From NCBI RefSeq assembly GCF_019746665.1, contig NZ_JAIERS010000024.1:1-64000 (forward strand): 64,000 bases of DNA. The letters run 5' to 3'. Origin of the DNA: Sphingomonas sp. (lineage in GTDB: Bacteria > Pseudomonadota > Alphaproteobacteria > Sphingomonadales > Sphingomonadaceae). Positions 7,930 to 17,751 of the stretch are shown here, one piece after another; positions within the stretch are counted from its first letter, which is position 1; every line of letters begins with the position of its first letter. The notes below the pieces were generated by a model. It worked only from the letters and a program-made list of their open reading frames with translations, was not told where the DNA came from and made no database searches. Position numbers and translations under genes: made by a program.

Positions 7930-9603
7930 CTACCCCGCGAGCGCCCAACGCTTGGAGCCCTGGCTCCAAGTAATGAACGCCTCCTCCGGCATGGGCCGCG
8001 CGATGGCATAGCCCTGGATCACGTCACAGCCCATCAGCCGTAGCATCTCGGCTTGGTCCAGCGTCTCGATGCCTTCGGCCACCGCCTCGCAGCCAAGGCC
8101 ATGGATCAGCCCGATCATTGCCTGCACGATCGCGCGTGCCTGGGGCTGTTCGGTAATCGGCTCGATCAGGCTTCGATCGAGCTTTACCCGATCGACCGGC
8201 AAGCTACTGAGCCGCGCGAGATTCGAATAGCCGGTGCCAAAATCGTCGATTGCGATCCGCGCCCCGTCGTCGCGCAGCGCGGTGATCGCGGCGAGCGTCT
8301 CGTCACCGCAATGCATCGCCAGCGTCTCGGTGATCTCCAGCTCGAGCAGCCGCGCGGGCGCGTCGGCGGCGCGCATCGCCGCGCGCAGCTGGTGGAAGAA
8401 CTGCGATTGATCAAGTTGGCGCGCCGAAATGTTGATCGCGAGGCGCTGCTCGATCCCCATCCGTCCCCAGCGGGCAATGGTTTCAGCGATCGTTTCGATC
8501 ACCCATTCGCCGATCTCCAAGATCAGACCGGTTTCCTCAGCGCGCTTGATGAAGCTGCCGGGCAGTGTCAGCCCTAAGCGCGGATGCTGCCAGCGCAGCA
8601 GTGCTTCAGCAGCAACGATCTCGCCCGTGGCTGCGGCAACCTGTGGCTGGAAAGCGAGCGAGAATTCGCGCCGGTCGATCGCGGCGCGCAGATCAGCCTC
8701 GAGCTGGGCACGTTCGGCAAGCTCGTGCGCCAGCTTATCGCTGAACATTTCGACCCGTCCGCGACCGCGGGCTTTTGCTTCGTACATCGCGGCATCGGCC
8801 GCGCGCATCAGATCGGTTAGGTTCGCGCCATGGTCCGGCCGCCAGGCCACGCCGATCGAGGCCCCGATCGACACGTCGGTATCGGCCAGCTCGAAACTCT
8901 CGGACAGCGCGAAGAGAACGCCGCGCGCGACGCGTTCGGCGGCCAGTTTGTCGGCGAGCTGCGGCAGGAACAGGGTGAACTCGTCCCCCGCCAGCCGGCC
9001 GAGCAACGGCGCGGGTGCTCCCTCCACGGCGAAGCGCTCGGCGACCGCCCGCAGGCGGTTGGCGACCATGGCGAGCAGCATGTCGCCCATCGCGTGGCCG
9101 AGGGTATCGTTTACCGACTTGAAGCGATCGAGATCGACGAACAGTAGCGCAGCCCGCTGGTCAGCGGTCACGTCGCAGAGCAGCCGCTCGGCGCCGCGAC
9201 GAAAATGGGTGCGGTTTGGCAGCCCCGTCACCGGGTCGAACATCGCCAGCCGATGGACGCTCTCGAGATTGGCGGCGACCTGACGGAATAGCACGTCGAT
9301 CGCGTTGCCGAGCTTCGGCACGCGTTCCCCGACCAGCCGGGGCAAGGGCGAGTCCAGATCGCCATGGCCGGCACGTTCGAGCCGCGCGATCGCGGCATCG
9401 ATCGCCTCTGCAACACTCGCCAGCTGGCGCTGTGCCGAGGCCCAGCAGAAGGTAGCACATACGATGGCGGGGATCAGCGCGTGGGCGATGCTCTCGCGGT
9501 CGAGCTGGCCGTCAAACGTCGCCGCCAGAGCCAGCACGAAGGCGACAAGCCCCGCGCAGAGCGCGAACGTAAAAGCTCGGCCTTTGAGCGACGCACCAGC
9601 CAT
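7930..9603 (-). CDS. Membrane-bound GGDEF-EAL c-di-GMP enzyme
   Basis: 557 residues. Two N-terminal membrane segments (about residues 10-28 and 40-55) lead into a short helical linker and a GGDEF domain with the site AGDEF. A full EAL domain follows, with EALLRW, LEITETLAM, IDDFGTGYSN, KLDRSLI and EGIE. The EAL residues for metal and catalysis look intact, so phosphodiesterase activity is likely. The AGDEF site is compatible with diguanylate cyclase activity. There is no recognisable sensor domain beyond the short membrane region. It stands alone between an exporter operon and an Smr gene. Confidence 0.92.
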   Translation of the reverse strand: MAGASLKGRAFTFALCAGLVAFVLALAATFDGQLDRESIAHALIPAIVCATFCWASAQRQLASVAEAIDAAIARLERAGHGDLDSPLPRLVGERVPKLGNAIDVLFRQVAANLESVHRLAMFDPVTGLPNRTHFRRGAERLLCDVTADQRAALLFVDLDRFKSVNDTLGHAMGDMLLAMVANRLRAVAERFAVEGAPAPLLGRLAGDEFTLFLPQLADKLAAERVARGVLFALSESFELADTDVSIGASIGVAWRPDHGANLTDLMRAADAAMYEAKARGRGRVEMFSDKLAHELAERAQLEADLRAAIDRREFSLAFQPQVAAATGEIVAAEALLRWQHPRLGLTLPGSFIKRAEETGLILEIGEWVIETIAETIARWGRMGIEQRLAINISARQLDQSQFFHQLRAAMRAADAPARLLELEITETLAMHCGDETLAAITALRDDGARIAIDDFGTGYSNLARLSSLPVDRVKLDRSLIEPITEQPQARAIVQAMIGLIHGLGCEAVAEGIETLDQAEMLRLMGCDVIQGYAIARPMPEEAFITWSQGSKRWALAG

Positions 9604-9674
9604 CGATCGACAGAAACCTTACCAAGCGCGGGCTTGATGCACGTCACTTGCCTCCCCGTGCTGCCCGAAACAGG

Positions 9675-10232
9675 TTAACAATTCGTCCCTTTGGGACGTC
9701 GCAGCACCAGATAGAGCGCGCCGGCACCGCCGTGGCGGGGATGCGCCGCGCGCACCGCGGCAATCGACCCGGCGTGGCGCGATGCGGCGAGCCAGTCTCC
9801 GACCGCGGCACGGATGCGCCCGCGCGCATGGGGACGCTCGCTCTCCGGGCGGGGCGGGCGGCCGGTAACAAGCAGCAGCAGGCGATCACCGCGTAGGATC
9901 GCCCGCGCGAGTGCTTGATCGAGAGCGTGATAAGCGCTGTCGAGCGTATGGCCGTGAAGATCGATGCTGCTATCGGGCGCGACCAGGCCTCGCGCGAGGC
10001 GGCGGTCCCAGCTCGCGTCAAGCGTGGTGCCGGGCGCGGGCGCGCGTGGGGGGACGGGCTTGGCATGTCGGACCGGAGTCGCTGCAGGCGGTGGTGACGC
10101 AGCGCGACTGGCGGATGAAGGCACCGCCGCGACTTCCGGTACGAGCGGGGGCGTCGGCGCCAGCGGGCGCACGCTGGCGATCACGCGCCGCCATAGCGCC
10201 GCTTCCTCAGCGCTGAGGCGTCGCCCCGCCAA
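9675..10232 (-). CDS. Smr/MutS2-type domain protein
   Basis: 185 residues. The first ~85 are Pro/Ala-rich and probably disordered. The Smr domain follows, with SSIDLHGHTLDSAYHALD carrying the DLHG motif and a final GAGALYLVLRR. Stand-alone Smr proteins have been linked to nicking endonuclease activity and, more recently, to cleavage of mRNA on collided ribosomes. Which applies here is not known. The start overlaps the end of mltA by 26 bases. The mltA-smr pairing is recurrent in alphaproteobacteria. Confidence 0.85.
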   Translation of the reverse strand: MAGRRLSAEEAALWRRVIASVRPLAPTPPLVPEVAAVPSSASRAASPPPAATPVRHAKPVPPRAPAPGTTLDASWDRRLARGLVAPDSSIDLHGHTLDSAYHALDQALARAILRGDRLLLLVTGRPPRPESERPHARGRIRAAVGDWLAASRHAGSIAAVRAAHPRHGGAGALYLVLRRPKGTNC

Positions 10233-11451
10233 GCGAACCTCCGTTCCGCGCGAGTGCGCCCTTGGGCAGAAGCAGCCATGCGGTTCCCCGCGCGCTCATC
10301 CCGCCGGCGATCGCGCGTGCTTCCTCGCCCGCGCCCCAATAGGTATCGACCCGGTTAGCGCCCTTGATCGCGCCTCCCGTATCTTGCGCGATCCAAATGC
10401 CACTCGCCTCGGCACGATCGAGCGACAGCAAAATTGGCGCACCCAGGGGAATGAAGCGCGGATCGGCGGCGACGCTTGCCCGCGCCAACACGGGATAGCC
10501 GAGCGCACCCTGGGGCGGACCGGACTGTTCGCGGAAGAACACATAGCTCTTATTCTCGCGCATCAGCGCCCGGCCCTGCTCTGGATTGGCGCGGAGCCAC
10601 CCGATGATCCCCTGCATCGAGGCCTGACCTGGCGCGAGCAGTCCGCGCTCGCGCAATTTGGCGCCGATGCCGGTATAGTCGCGGCCGTTCTGCGTTTCAT
10701 AGCCCAGCCGTACGATGCCGCCGTCGGGCAGGCGCAAGCGGCCCGATCCCTGCACCTGCAGGAAAAACAGCTCGATAGGATCGGCCGCCCAGGCGATGAT
10801 CGGCGCGCGCGTTTCGATCGCACCATCCTCGATCTCGCCGCGCTCAAAATAGGGGACGAAGCGTGTGCCGTCGACGCGGCCACGGATGCGCTTACCGACG
10901 AGCGCATCGCTGAACTGACCAAGATCGACCTCGATCAAGTCGCGCGGGCGGCCATAGATCGGAACATAGCCAGGCTGGGGTTTCCGCGCGCCGGCGATCT
11001 CGGGTTCGTAATAGCCGGTCGCGAACGCCTTGCCATCGCCAACCTGCACCGCCTCGAATTGTGTGGCGAAGAAGTTCACTGCCTCGGTGTCGCGCGCAGT
11101 GCCGGCCGCGGCACAGGCTGCTTGCCAGTCGTCGGGGCGGGTCAAGCCACTCGCATCCGTGCGGCGAGCCAGCGCTGGGCAACTGGTCCGAAAGGCCGCG
11201 AGCGCGCGCGCTGCTTGCGCGGGATCAAGCGTGAGTGTTGAAAGCGACGGGCCGGCGAGCAGCCCAGCAGCAACGGCGCTCGCGACCCCGGCTCCAGGCG
11301 CTGGCGCTGGAACCGGCGGCAGCGGCGTCGCGGGAATTGGCTTGGCCACCCGCCCGACGGAAGGGCGGGAAACCGGCGCTGGCGGCACGATTTGCGCGGC
11401 ACAACCGGCCAAGAAACCGGCCATGACAATGGGGGACAGGCGGATCATCAT
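10207..11451 (-). CDS. mltA: Membrane-bound lytic murein transglycosylase A
   Basis: 414 residues. A lipoprotein signal ends in the lipobox LAGC (Cys 17), then a Pro/Ala-rich linker to about residue 60, then the MltA domain. The C-terminal 3D barrel contains AQDTGGAIKGANRVDTYWG, which includes the catalytic Asp. The enzyme cleaves peptidoglycan between MurNAc and GlcNAc, leaving 1,6-anhydro ends, and should be anchored in the outer membrane. It is followed by smr and preceded by the Tim44-like gene in the same direction, in a block facing away from secB. Confidence 0.93.
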   Translation of the reverse strand: MMIRLSPIVMAGFLAGCAAQIVPPAPVSRPSVGRVAKPIPATPLPPVPAPAPGAGVASAVAAGLLAGPSLSTLTLDPAQAARALAAFRTSCPALARRTDASGLTRPDDWQAACAAAGTARDTEAVNFFATQFEAVQVGDGKAFATGYYEPEIAGARKPQPGYVPIYGRPRDLIEVDLGQFSDALVGKRIRGRVDGTRFVPYFERGEIEDGAIETRAPIIAWAADPIELFFLQVQGSGRLRLPDGGIVRLGYETQNGRDYTGIGAKLRERGLLAPGQASMQGIIGWLRANPEQGRALMRENKSYVFFREQSGPPQGALGYPVLARASVAADPRFIPLGAPILLSLDRAEASGIWIAQDTGGAIKGANRVDTYWGAGEEARAIAGGMSARGTAWLLLPKGALARNGGSLGGATPQR

Positions 11452-11550
11452 GCTTCGGGCTTAGCCAAGCCCAACAGCTTCGTCACGATGGTTCCCACGT
11501 CTCTTGGCGCGATAGGCCCCGACCCCGGGGGAGCAATCGTCCCTCCGCGC

Positions 11551-12228
11551 TTAGACCTCGTCGGTTTCGGCGAGCTTCCAGTTTGGATCGTTGCCACGCA
11601 GCGTGCGCATGAAGGTCCACAGCTCATGCGTCGTTACCGCGTCCGACAGCGAGCCGGCGACCACATTGCCGTCCTTGTCGCGGGTGACAGCGGCAATGTC
11701 GGCGTCGATCCGCACGGCGATCCGCGCTACCCGCCCATCGAGACGGGCATTGGTTATCAACGCGCGCTCGATTGTAACCAGCCGGTTGTCCAGCACCTGC
11801 CCCGCCGCTTCGCGCTCATCGATCGCGGCGATGAAGCTGTCGCGTACCTCGGACTCGCAAAGCCAGTCGAGCGTCTCGCGATCACCTTTCCAATAGGCAT
11901 CGAGGATCATGCCATAGGCACCCTTCGCGCCATCGAGGAACCGCGACACATCGAAGCTGGGATCAGCGGCGATGATCGCGCGCAAGCCCTGCTCGGCGCC
12001 ACCCTCGATCGTGCGCGGCCCCGAATCGCGTGCTTCGCCCAACGGCTCGGGCGCGCGAGCAAGCGGCAGCGGCGCGCGACGCTCCTCGGCGGGTTTTGGC
12101 AGCGGCTGCTCGTGGCCAGTCCGCTTGCCGAGCACCATGTAGAGGCGCAGCGCAAGAAAGGCAGCGACCATGATCAGCAGGACAAGGTAAACCACTGGGC
12201 CTCCAGGCATCGCAGGAACCGCCAACAT
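11551..12228 (-). CDS. Tim44-like domain inner-membrane protein
   Basis: 225 residues. One N-terminal membrane segment (VVYLVLLIMVAAFLALRLYM, about residues 11-30) is followed by a polar Pro-rich linker and a Tim44-like domain from about residue 80. The domain contains FDVSRFLDGAKGAYGMILDAY and ends in a beta-rich part with DGNVVAGS and ELWTFMR. Alphaproteobacterial relatives (sometimes called TimA) are proposed ancestors of the mitochondrial import protein Tim44. Their bacterial role is uncertain. It lies head-to-head with secB, an export chaperone. A second ATG at codon 7 is an alternative start. Confidence 0.88.
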   Translation of the reverse strand: MLAVPAMPGGPVVYLVLLIMVAAFLALRLYMVLGKRTGHEQPLPKPAEERRAPLPLARAPEPLGEARDSGPRTIEGGAEQGLRAIIAADPSFDVSRFLDGAKGAYGMILDAYWKGDRETLDWLCESEVRDSFIAAIDEREAAGQVLDNRLVTIERALITNARLDGRVARIAVRIDADIAAVTRDKDGNVVAGSLSDAVTTHELWTFMRTLRGNDPNWKLAETDEV

Positions 12229-12364
12229 AGGCGCCTTGGCCCCGGTTTCAAATAGGCCAAGCCGTGATGTTGCCCGCTGGCGTTGAACTGTGCAAGCGGC
12301 GCTGCTACGGCGCTCGCCACACGCGGCGGGCTTGATCCGCCATAATCAGAGAAAAGGGTTTTTG

Positions 12365-12880
12365 ATGAGTGAAGATACGGCCGGCTTCGGCGGCGCGGCG
12401 ACGGGCAATGGCGAACTGGGCGCCGAGGATATGCCGGTGGTCGGGATCATTTCGCAATATGTGAAGGATCTCTCGTTCGAAAACCCCAATGCGCCGGCCA
12501 TTTTCCAGACGCAGGGCCAGCCGCGCATCGACGTGCAGTTCAACATCGCCGCACAACAAGTGGGGGACGATGTGCATGAAGTGGTGCTGAAGATCGACGC
12601 GCGTTCGGAGATCGACGGCAAGGTCGCGTTCGTGGTCGACCTTGCTTATGCGGGGCTGTTCGCGGTGCGCAACATCCCGGCCGAGCATCTTCAGCCCTTC
12701 ATGCTGGCCGAAGCGCCGCGGTTGATCTTCCCGTTCGCCCGCCGCGTGCTGGCGGACGCGGTGCGCGACGGCGGCTTCCCGCCGCTAATGCTCGATCCGA
12801 TCGATTTCGGCGCGCTGTACATGCAGCAGGCGCAGGGCCAGATCGAAGGCGACGGCGGCACGCCGGTTGGCCATGCCTGA
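12365..12880 (+). CDS. secB: Protein-export chaperone SecB
   Basis: 171 residues. It contains VVGIISQYVKDLSFENPNAP and the SecB beta-sheet core (DVQFNIAAQQVG, EVVLKIDARSE), then IFPFARRVLADAVRDGGFPPLMLDPIDF, which is diagnostic. SecB holds precursor proteins unfolded and delivers them to SecA. The start at 12365 gives the usual short acidic/Gly-rich N-terminal tail; the in-frame region upstream has no homology. It is divergent from the Tim44-like gene, a pairing seen in other alphaproteobacteria. Confidence 0.96.
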   Translation: MSEDTAGFGGAATGNGELGAEDMPVVGIISQYVKDLSFENPNAPAIFQTQGQPRIDVQFNIAAQQVGDDVHEVVLKIDARSEIDGKVAFVVDLAYAGLFAVRNIPAEHLQPFMLAEAPRLIFPFARRVLADAVRDGGFPPLMLDPIDFGALYMQQAQGQIEGDGGTPVGHA

Positions 12881-13059
12881 GGGCTGTCCTGGCGACGCCC
12901 GTCTAACGCGCTGCTTCCCTGGCAGAGGCCCGGGCTCAGCATCATGCCGCACCCAACTATAGCGCTTCCTGATGGCCCTCGCCGCCGCTGGACCTCGGCC
13001 TTCGCCGGGCGAGGAGGTTGGCGAGGCTGGGGCGCCAGCGTGCGGGTAGTCCAAACCGG

Positions 13060-14631
13060 ATGAACCTCGCCCGTGCCCTTGGATCGGTCGGCGGCCTGAC
13101 GCTCGCGAGCCGCGTGCTCGGGCTGGTGCGCGACTCGTTGTTCGCGCGCTTCGTCGGCGCGGGGTTCGCGTCGGACGCGTTCCTGATCGCGTTCCGCCTG
13201 CCCAACATGTTCCGCGCCCTGTTCGCCGAAGGGGCGTTCAGCGCGGCGTTCATCCCGATGTTTAACAAGCGCGTCGCGGAGGAAGGCGGCGGGCTGAAGG
13301 CGGGGCTCGCCTTTGCCGAGGATGCATTGTCGGTACTGCTACCGGTACTGATCGCCATGCTGCTGCTGCTGGAGCTGGCGGCGTGGCCGGTCACCTTCCT
13401 GCTTTCGGGCGGGTTCGGCGATGTGAGCCCGGCGCAATTCGATTACGCGGTCGGCCTGTCGCGGCTGACCCTGCCCTATCTGCTGCTGATCTCACTCGTC
13501 TCGCTGTTTGGCGGCATCTTGAACTCGCTCCAGAAATTCTGGGTCAATGCCGCAGCACCCATCCTGCTCAATGCGACGCTGATCGCGGCGCTCCTCCTCT
13601 TCCACAGCGACCTGCCCCTTATCACCACGCGCAATCAGGCAATTGCGGTGACCGTGTCGGGTGCGCTCCAGCTCGCTTGGCTCGTCTGGGCCTGCGCCCG
13701 GGCGAAGGTCGTGCTGAAGCTCAAGCGACCGCGCTGGACGGCGGATGTCAAACGGCTGCTCGCGCTGATCGGACCGGCGGCGGCGGGCGCGGGCGCGGTA
13801 CAGATCAATCTCGTCATCTCGACCGCACTCGCGGCGCGGCTGCTGCCAGCCGGGTCGGTGACATACATCTATCTGGCCGATCGGCTGAACCAGCTGCCGC
13901 TCGGGTTGGTCGGCATCGGGCTTGGCACGGTGCTGCTGCCAACGATCTCGCGCCAATTGGGCGGTGGCGAGGAAGCCGCCGCGATGGATACGCAGAACCG
14001 CGGCCTTGAACTTGCGTTGTTCTTCACCCTGCCCGCGACCGTCGCGCTGATCGTCTGTGGCCTGCCGATCGCGGCGACGCTCTACCAGCACGGCAAGTTC
14101 ACCCCTGCCGATACGGTCGCCACCGCGCAAGCGCTGGCCGCTTTCTCGGTCGGCCTGCCGAGCTACATCCTCGTGAAAGTGCTCACCCCAGGCTTTTATG
14201 CCCGGCATGACACCAAGACGCCGGTGAAGTTCGCGACCTGGGCGATTGGCCTCAACATCGTCTTCAACCTAGCGCTGATCATCCCGCTTAAGCATATGGG
14301 GCCGCCACTCGCGACCGCGCTGTCGAGCAGCGCCAATGTCGCCCTGCTCTACTGGACGCTTCGGCGGCGCGGACATTTCGAGCCCGATATACAGCTGCAA
14401 CGCCGCGCCTGGCGGCTCGCGGTCGCCGCGCTCATCATGGGCGCGGCGCTGTGGCCGCTCAACGCGCTTTTCCTGCCTTACACGACGGGTCCGAGTCTCA
14501 CCCGCTGGGGCGCGATGGCGCTGCTGGTCGCGCTCGGCGGCTTGGTCTATGCCGTCGCCTGTTTCGTCACCCGGGCCTATCTGCCCAGCGATCTCAAAGC
14601 GGCGCTGCGCCCGCGCCGCGCCAAATCCTAA
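13060..14631 (+). CDS. murJ: Lipid II flippase MurJ
   Basis: 523 residues with about 14 membrane segments, of the MOP/MviN family. It opens [21 protein letters not shown] and carries [26 protein letters not shown] sequence near residue 45, a strong MurJ signature. It moves lipid II to the periplasmic face for peptidoglycan synthesis. The start at 13060 matches the family N-terminus; in-frame starts upstream only add non-homologous residues. trpS follows 8 bases later with AGGAG at 14631-14635. Confidence 0.95.
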   Translation: MNLARALGSVGGLTLASRVLGLVRDSLFARFVGAGFASDAFLIAFRLPNMFRALFAEGAFSAAFIPMFNKRVAEEGGGLKAGLAFAEDALSVLLPVLIAMLLLLELAAWPVTFLLSGGFGDVSPAQFDYAVGLSRLTLPYLLLISLVSLFGGILNSLQKFWVNAAAPILLNATLIAALLLFHSDLPLITTRNQAIAVTVSGALQLAWLVWACARAKVVLKLKRPRWTADVKRLLALIGPAAAGAGAVQINLVISTALAARLLPAGSVTYIYLADRLNQLPLGLVGIGLGTVLLPTISRQLGGGEEAAAMDTQNRGLELALFFTLPATVALIVCGLPIAATLYQHGKFTPADTVATAQALAAFSVGLPSYILVKVLTPGFYARHDTKTPVKFATWAIGLNIVFNLALIIPLKHMGPPLATALSSSANVALLYWTLRRRGHFEPDIQLQRRAWRLAVAALIMGAALWPLNALFLPYTTGPSLTRWGAMALLVALGGLVYAVACFVTRAYLPSDLKAALRPRRAKS

Positions 14632-14639
14632 GGAGCCCC

Positions 14640-15647
14640 ATGCGCGTCGTCTCCGGCATTCAGCCCACCGGCAATCTCCACCTTGGCAATTACCTTGGCG
14701 CGATCAAGCAATGGGTGGCGATGCAGGACGCGGTGGCCGCGCAAGGCGGCGAATGCCTGTTTTTCCTGGCTGACCTCCACGCGCTCACCCAGCCGGTGAT
14801 CGCCGCCGAGCTTGCCGCCAATACGATCGACATGGCGGCGACGCTGATTGCCTGCGGGATCGATCCGGCGAAGGCGATCCTGTTCAATCAAGCGCGCGTA
14901 CCCGCTCACTCGGAACTCGCCTGGATCTTGGGCGGCACCGCGCGGATGGGCTGGCTCAATCGTATGACGCAATGGAAAGACAAGGCCGGCAAAAACCGCG
15001 AGGGCGCGAGTGTCGGCTTGTTTACCTATCCCGTGCTGCAAGCGGCCGATGTGCTCGTCTATCAGGCGACGCATGTTCCCGTGGGCGAGGACCAGAAGCA
15101 GCATCTGGAACTCGCGCGCGACATCGCGACCAAGTTCAACGCTGATTTCGCGGTCGAGCTGTTCCCGCTGCCCGAACCGCTCGTCAGCGAGGCGGCACCG
15201 CGCATCATGAGCCTGCGCGATGGCAGCGCCAAAATGTCGAAGTCCGATCCCTCCGACGCCTCACGGATCAATCTGATCGACGATGACGATGCGATCGCGC
15301 AGAAGATCAAGAAGGCCAAAACCGATCCCGAGCCCTTGCCGGAATCGCTCGAAGCGCTGGCTCAGCGGCCCGAGGCGCGCAATTTGGTGACGATCTACGC
15401 CGCGCTTGCCGACGAACGCCCGGAGGCCGTGATCGCGCGCTTCGCTGGCCAGGGATTCGGGTCGTTCAAGCCCGCGCTCGCCGATCTGGCCGTGGCGGTG
15501 CTCGCCCCGATCCGCTCACGACTTTTGGCCCTGCGCGAAGACCGCGCCGCCGTGGCGCGGGCACTGGTAACTGGCGCCGAGCGTGCCGAGGCGATCGCCC
15601 GGCCAACCCTGCTCGCCGCGCAAGCGGCCGTTGGCCTGCAAGTGTAG
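14640..15647 (+). CDS. trpS: Tryptophan-tRNA ligase
   Basis: 335 residues, a class I aminoacyl-tRNA synthetase. The HIGH-like motif is in [12 protein letters not shown] and the KMSKS motif in [10 protein letters not shown]. The Trp-specific AMP-binding and substrate-binding regions are present ([17 protein letters not shown]). It charges tRNA-Trp in the cytoplasm. It has a strong Shine-Dalgarno sequence overlapping the murJ stop, so it is probably co-transcribed with murJ. The murJ-trpS order is common in alphaproteobacteria. Confidence 0.96.
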   Translation: MRVVSGIQPTGNLHLGNYLGAIKQWVAMQDAVAAQGGECLFFLADLHALTQPVIAAELAANTIDMAATLIACGIDPAKAILFNQARVPAHSELAWILGGTARMGWLNRMTQWKDKAGKNREGASVGLFTYPVLQAADVLVYQATHVPVGEDQKQHLELARDIATKFNADFAVELFPLPEPLVSEAAPRIMSLRDGSAKMSKSDPSDASRINLIDDDDAIAQKIKKAKTDPEPLPESLEALAQRPEARNLVTIYAALADERPEAVIARFAGQGFGSFKPALADLAVAVLAPIRSRLLALREDRAAVARALVTGAERAEAIARPTLLAAQAAVGLQV

Positions 15648-15780
15648 CGGCCACCGCGAGTTTAACATGGAAACAACTGGATTTCGCCGCGCGTTCAAGC
15701 ACTATTCAGTTAGCCCGTGCGATGCGTGCGGGCAGACGCACCGGCGTGTTCAGCGCCCGGTCAGCTAGGACCTTGTCGCG

Positions 15781-16428
15781 ATGAAGAAATTTGTGATCGC
15801 CGCCGCAGCCGCTCTGGCCCTTGCCGGCTGTGCCGAACCCTTCAGCGCGCGCGTGTCGCGCTTCCAGCAACTGCCCGCGCCGCAGGGGCAAAGCTTCTAT
15901 GTTCAGGCCGCCGATCCGGCGCTTCAGGGCGGGCTGGAATTCAGCCAATACGCCAATCTGGTCGCCGCCGAACTGACCCGGCAAGGCTATCGCCAGGCTG
16001 CGGACCCGACGGGCGCCGAACTGGTCGTGAAGTTCCGCTACGGCGTTGATCGCGGGCGAGAAAAGGTCGTGTCGTCGCCGGGGTTCGGCTATGGTTATGG
16101 CTATCCCTATGGCGGCTTTTACGGACGCCGGGCGTTCGTTTACGGCTTTTATGATCCGTTCTTCTATGGGCCGGGACTCGGCGAGTTTGGCGGCTTTGGC
16201 GGATCGGACGTGCGCAGCTACACCGTGTTCACCAGCGAGTTGCGGCTGGAAATCGACCGCGCCGATTCGGGCCAGCGCCTGTTCGAGGGCACCGCGCGCG
16301 CCCAGTCGGACACCGATGATTTGACCAAGCTCGTGCCCAATCTGGTCGAAGCAATGTTCACCGGGTTCCCCGGCAATTCGGGGCAGACGGTGAAGATCAC
16401 TGTCGCTCCCCAAAAACGGGCGGCTTAA
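15781..16428 (+). CDS. DUF4136 lipoprotein
   Basis: 215 residues. A lipoprotein signal has lipobox LAGC (Cys 17), then a DUF4136 domain that begins QGQSFYVQ and continues with a conserved helix (FSQYANLVAAELTRQGYR). A Gly/Tyr/Phe-rich insertion of about 45 residues sits in the middle (GYGYGYPYGGFYG and FYGPGLGEFGGFGG). The C-terminal strand ELRLEIDRADSGQRLFEGTA is typical of the family. The function is unknown; it should be a periplasmic lipoprotein. An AGGA Shine-Dalgarno precedes the ATG by about 8 bases. It ends convergently with modC, 17 bases apart. Confidence 0.82.
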   Translation: MKKFVIAAAAALALAGCAEPFSARVSRFQQLPAPQGQSFYVQAADPALQGGLEFSQYANLVAAELTRQGYRQAADPTGAELVVKFRYGVDRGREKVVSSPGFGYGYGYPYGGFYGRRAFVYGFYDPFFYGPGLGEFGGFGGSDVRSYTVFTSELRLEIDRADSGQRLFEGTARAQSDTDDLTKLVPNLVEAMFTGFPGNSGQTVKITVAPQKRAA

Positions 16429-16445
16429 GCCCTGAAAAAGCGGGA

Positions 16446-17072
16446 TTAATCACCCACACGCACGATCGCCGTCGCGAGCCGTTCGGCTTCGGCGGCGTCG
16501 TGCGTTACCATCAGGATCGGCAGCGCCAGCACGTCGCGCAGCCGCTCGATCAGCGTCATGATCTCGGCGCGGCGAGCCGCGTCGAGGAAGCTAAGCGGTT
16601 CATCCAGCAGCAAAAAGCGCGGACCCGAGAGCAACGCGCGACCAATCGCCACGCGCCGCGCCTCGCCGCCCGAAAGCGAGCGCGGCCAGCGATCGAGCAG
16701 ATGGCCGATGCCGAGCAGATCCAGCACCAGCCGCGGGTCTAGCCCCTCCCCCATGCGGCGGCCATAGGCCAGGTTGCCGCGCACCCGCAGATGGGGAAAC
16801 AGCCGTGCATCCTGGAACACATAGCCCGCGCGGCGCCGCTCCGGGGCAATGTCGATCCCCTCTCCGGCATCGAAAAACACCTCCCGCGCAACCTCGACGC
16901 GGCCCGCGGCAGGCCGGTGCAGCCCCGCGACCATGTTAAGCAGCGTCGTTTTGCCCGCGCCCGACGGCCCGAACACAACCGTGATGCCGGGTCCGCTTGC
17001 GAAGCGCACCGCGATCTCGCGCTCGCCGAGCACGGTCCGCACATCGACCGCGAAGACAGGATCAGACGCCAT
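16446..17072 (-). CDS. modC: Molybdate ABC transporter ATP-binding protein, short form
   Basis: 208 residues with Walker A GPSGAGKTT, signature LSGGEARRVAIGRALL, Walker B LLLDEPLSFLD and the H-loop MVTHDAAEAERL. Position and pairing with modB and modA identify it as ModC. Typical ModC has about 350 residues because of a C-terminal TOBE/mop domain that binds molybdate. Here the protein stops right after the nucleotide-binding domain, so this ATPase probably lacks direct substrate feedback. Its start overlaps the end of modB by 11 bases. Confidence 0.9.
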   Translation of the reverse strand: MASDPVFAVDVRTVLGEREIAVRFASGPGITVVFGPSGAGKTTLLNMVAGLHRPAAGRVEVAREVFFDAGEGIDIAPERRRAGYVFQDARLFPHLRVRGNLAYGRRMGEGLDPRLVLDLLGIGHLLDRWPRSLSGGEARRVAIGRALLSGPRFLLLDEPLSFLDAARRAEIMTLIERLRDVLALPILMVTHDAAEAERLATAIVRVGD

Positions 17073-17751
17073 GCCGCCCCCGCCCCTGGCGCCGCGCGAG
17101 CCACTCGGCCGCGACCAACGCCGCGAGCGCCAGCGCGATGGACGCCACCGCCAGCCGCGTCACCGCCCCTTCCCCGTCCGGCGATTGCAGCGCCGAATAG
17201 ATGGCGAGCGGCAGCGTCTGCGTCTCGCCGGGCACATTGCCGACAAAGGTGATCGTCGCGCCGAACTCGCCGATCGAGCGGGCGAAGCCCAGCACCAGCG
17301 CGGCGAGCACGCCGGGCAGGCTGAGCGGCACGGTGATCGTCCAGAACACCCGCCAGCGCCCGGCGCCCAGGGTGCGCGCCGCCGCTTCCAGCCGGGGATC
17401 GACCGCCTCGATCGAGAGGCGGATCGCGCGCACCATCAGCGGCAGCGCCATCACGGCGGCGGCGAGGGCGGCGCCGGTCCAACGGAAAATCAGGCTCACG
17501 CCGACGCGGGCGAGCAGCGCGCCCAGTGGTCCATCAGGCGCGAAGGCGATCAGCAGCAGCCAGCCGGTGACGACCGGCGGCAGCACCAGCGGCAGATGCA
17601 CCAGCGCGTCGAGCACGATCTTGCCGGGAAAGCGCCCGCGCGCCAGCAACCACGCCAGCAGGAACGCCACCGGCAACGCCACCGCCATCGCCGCCGCGCC
17701 CACCTGCAGCGTCAGCGCGACGATCGCCGCCTCGCCCCCCGTAGCGTTCAA
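17062..17751 (-). CDS. modB: Molybdate ABC transporter permease
   Basis: 229 residues with five or six membrane segments and the EAA loop LEAAARTLGAGRWRVFWTIT, which docks to ModC. The tail FARSIGEFGATITFVGNVPGETQTLP is highly characteristic of ModB. No ATG fits. I chose TTG at 17751, which overlaps the modA stop as TTGA and begins LNATGGEAAIVALTLQVG. This gives the normal family length. The open frame continues further upstream inside modA without homology. Confidence 0.92.
   Translation of the reverse strand: MNATGGEAAIVALTLQVGAAAMAVALPVAFLLAWLLARGRFPGKIVLDALVHLPLVLPPVVTGWLLLIAFAPDGPLGALLARVGVSLIFRWTGAALAAAVMALPLMVRAIRLSIEAVDPRLEAAARTLGAGRWRVFWTITVPLSLPGVLAALVLGFARSIGEFGATITFVGNVPGETQTLPLAIYSALQSPDGEGAVTRLAVASIALALAALVAAEWLARRQGRGRHGV

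Noticed and set aside
15667..15768. 33-codon frame between trpS and the DUF4136 gene
   Set aside because: No ribosome site, no recognisable sequence; probably chance.
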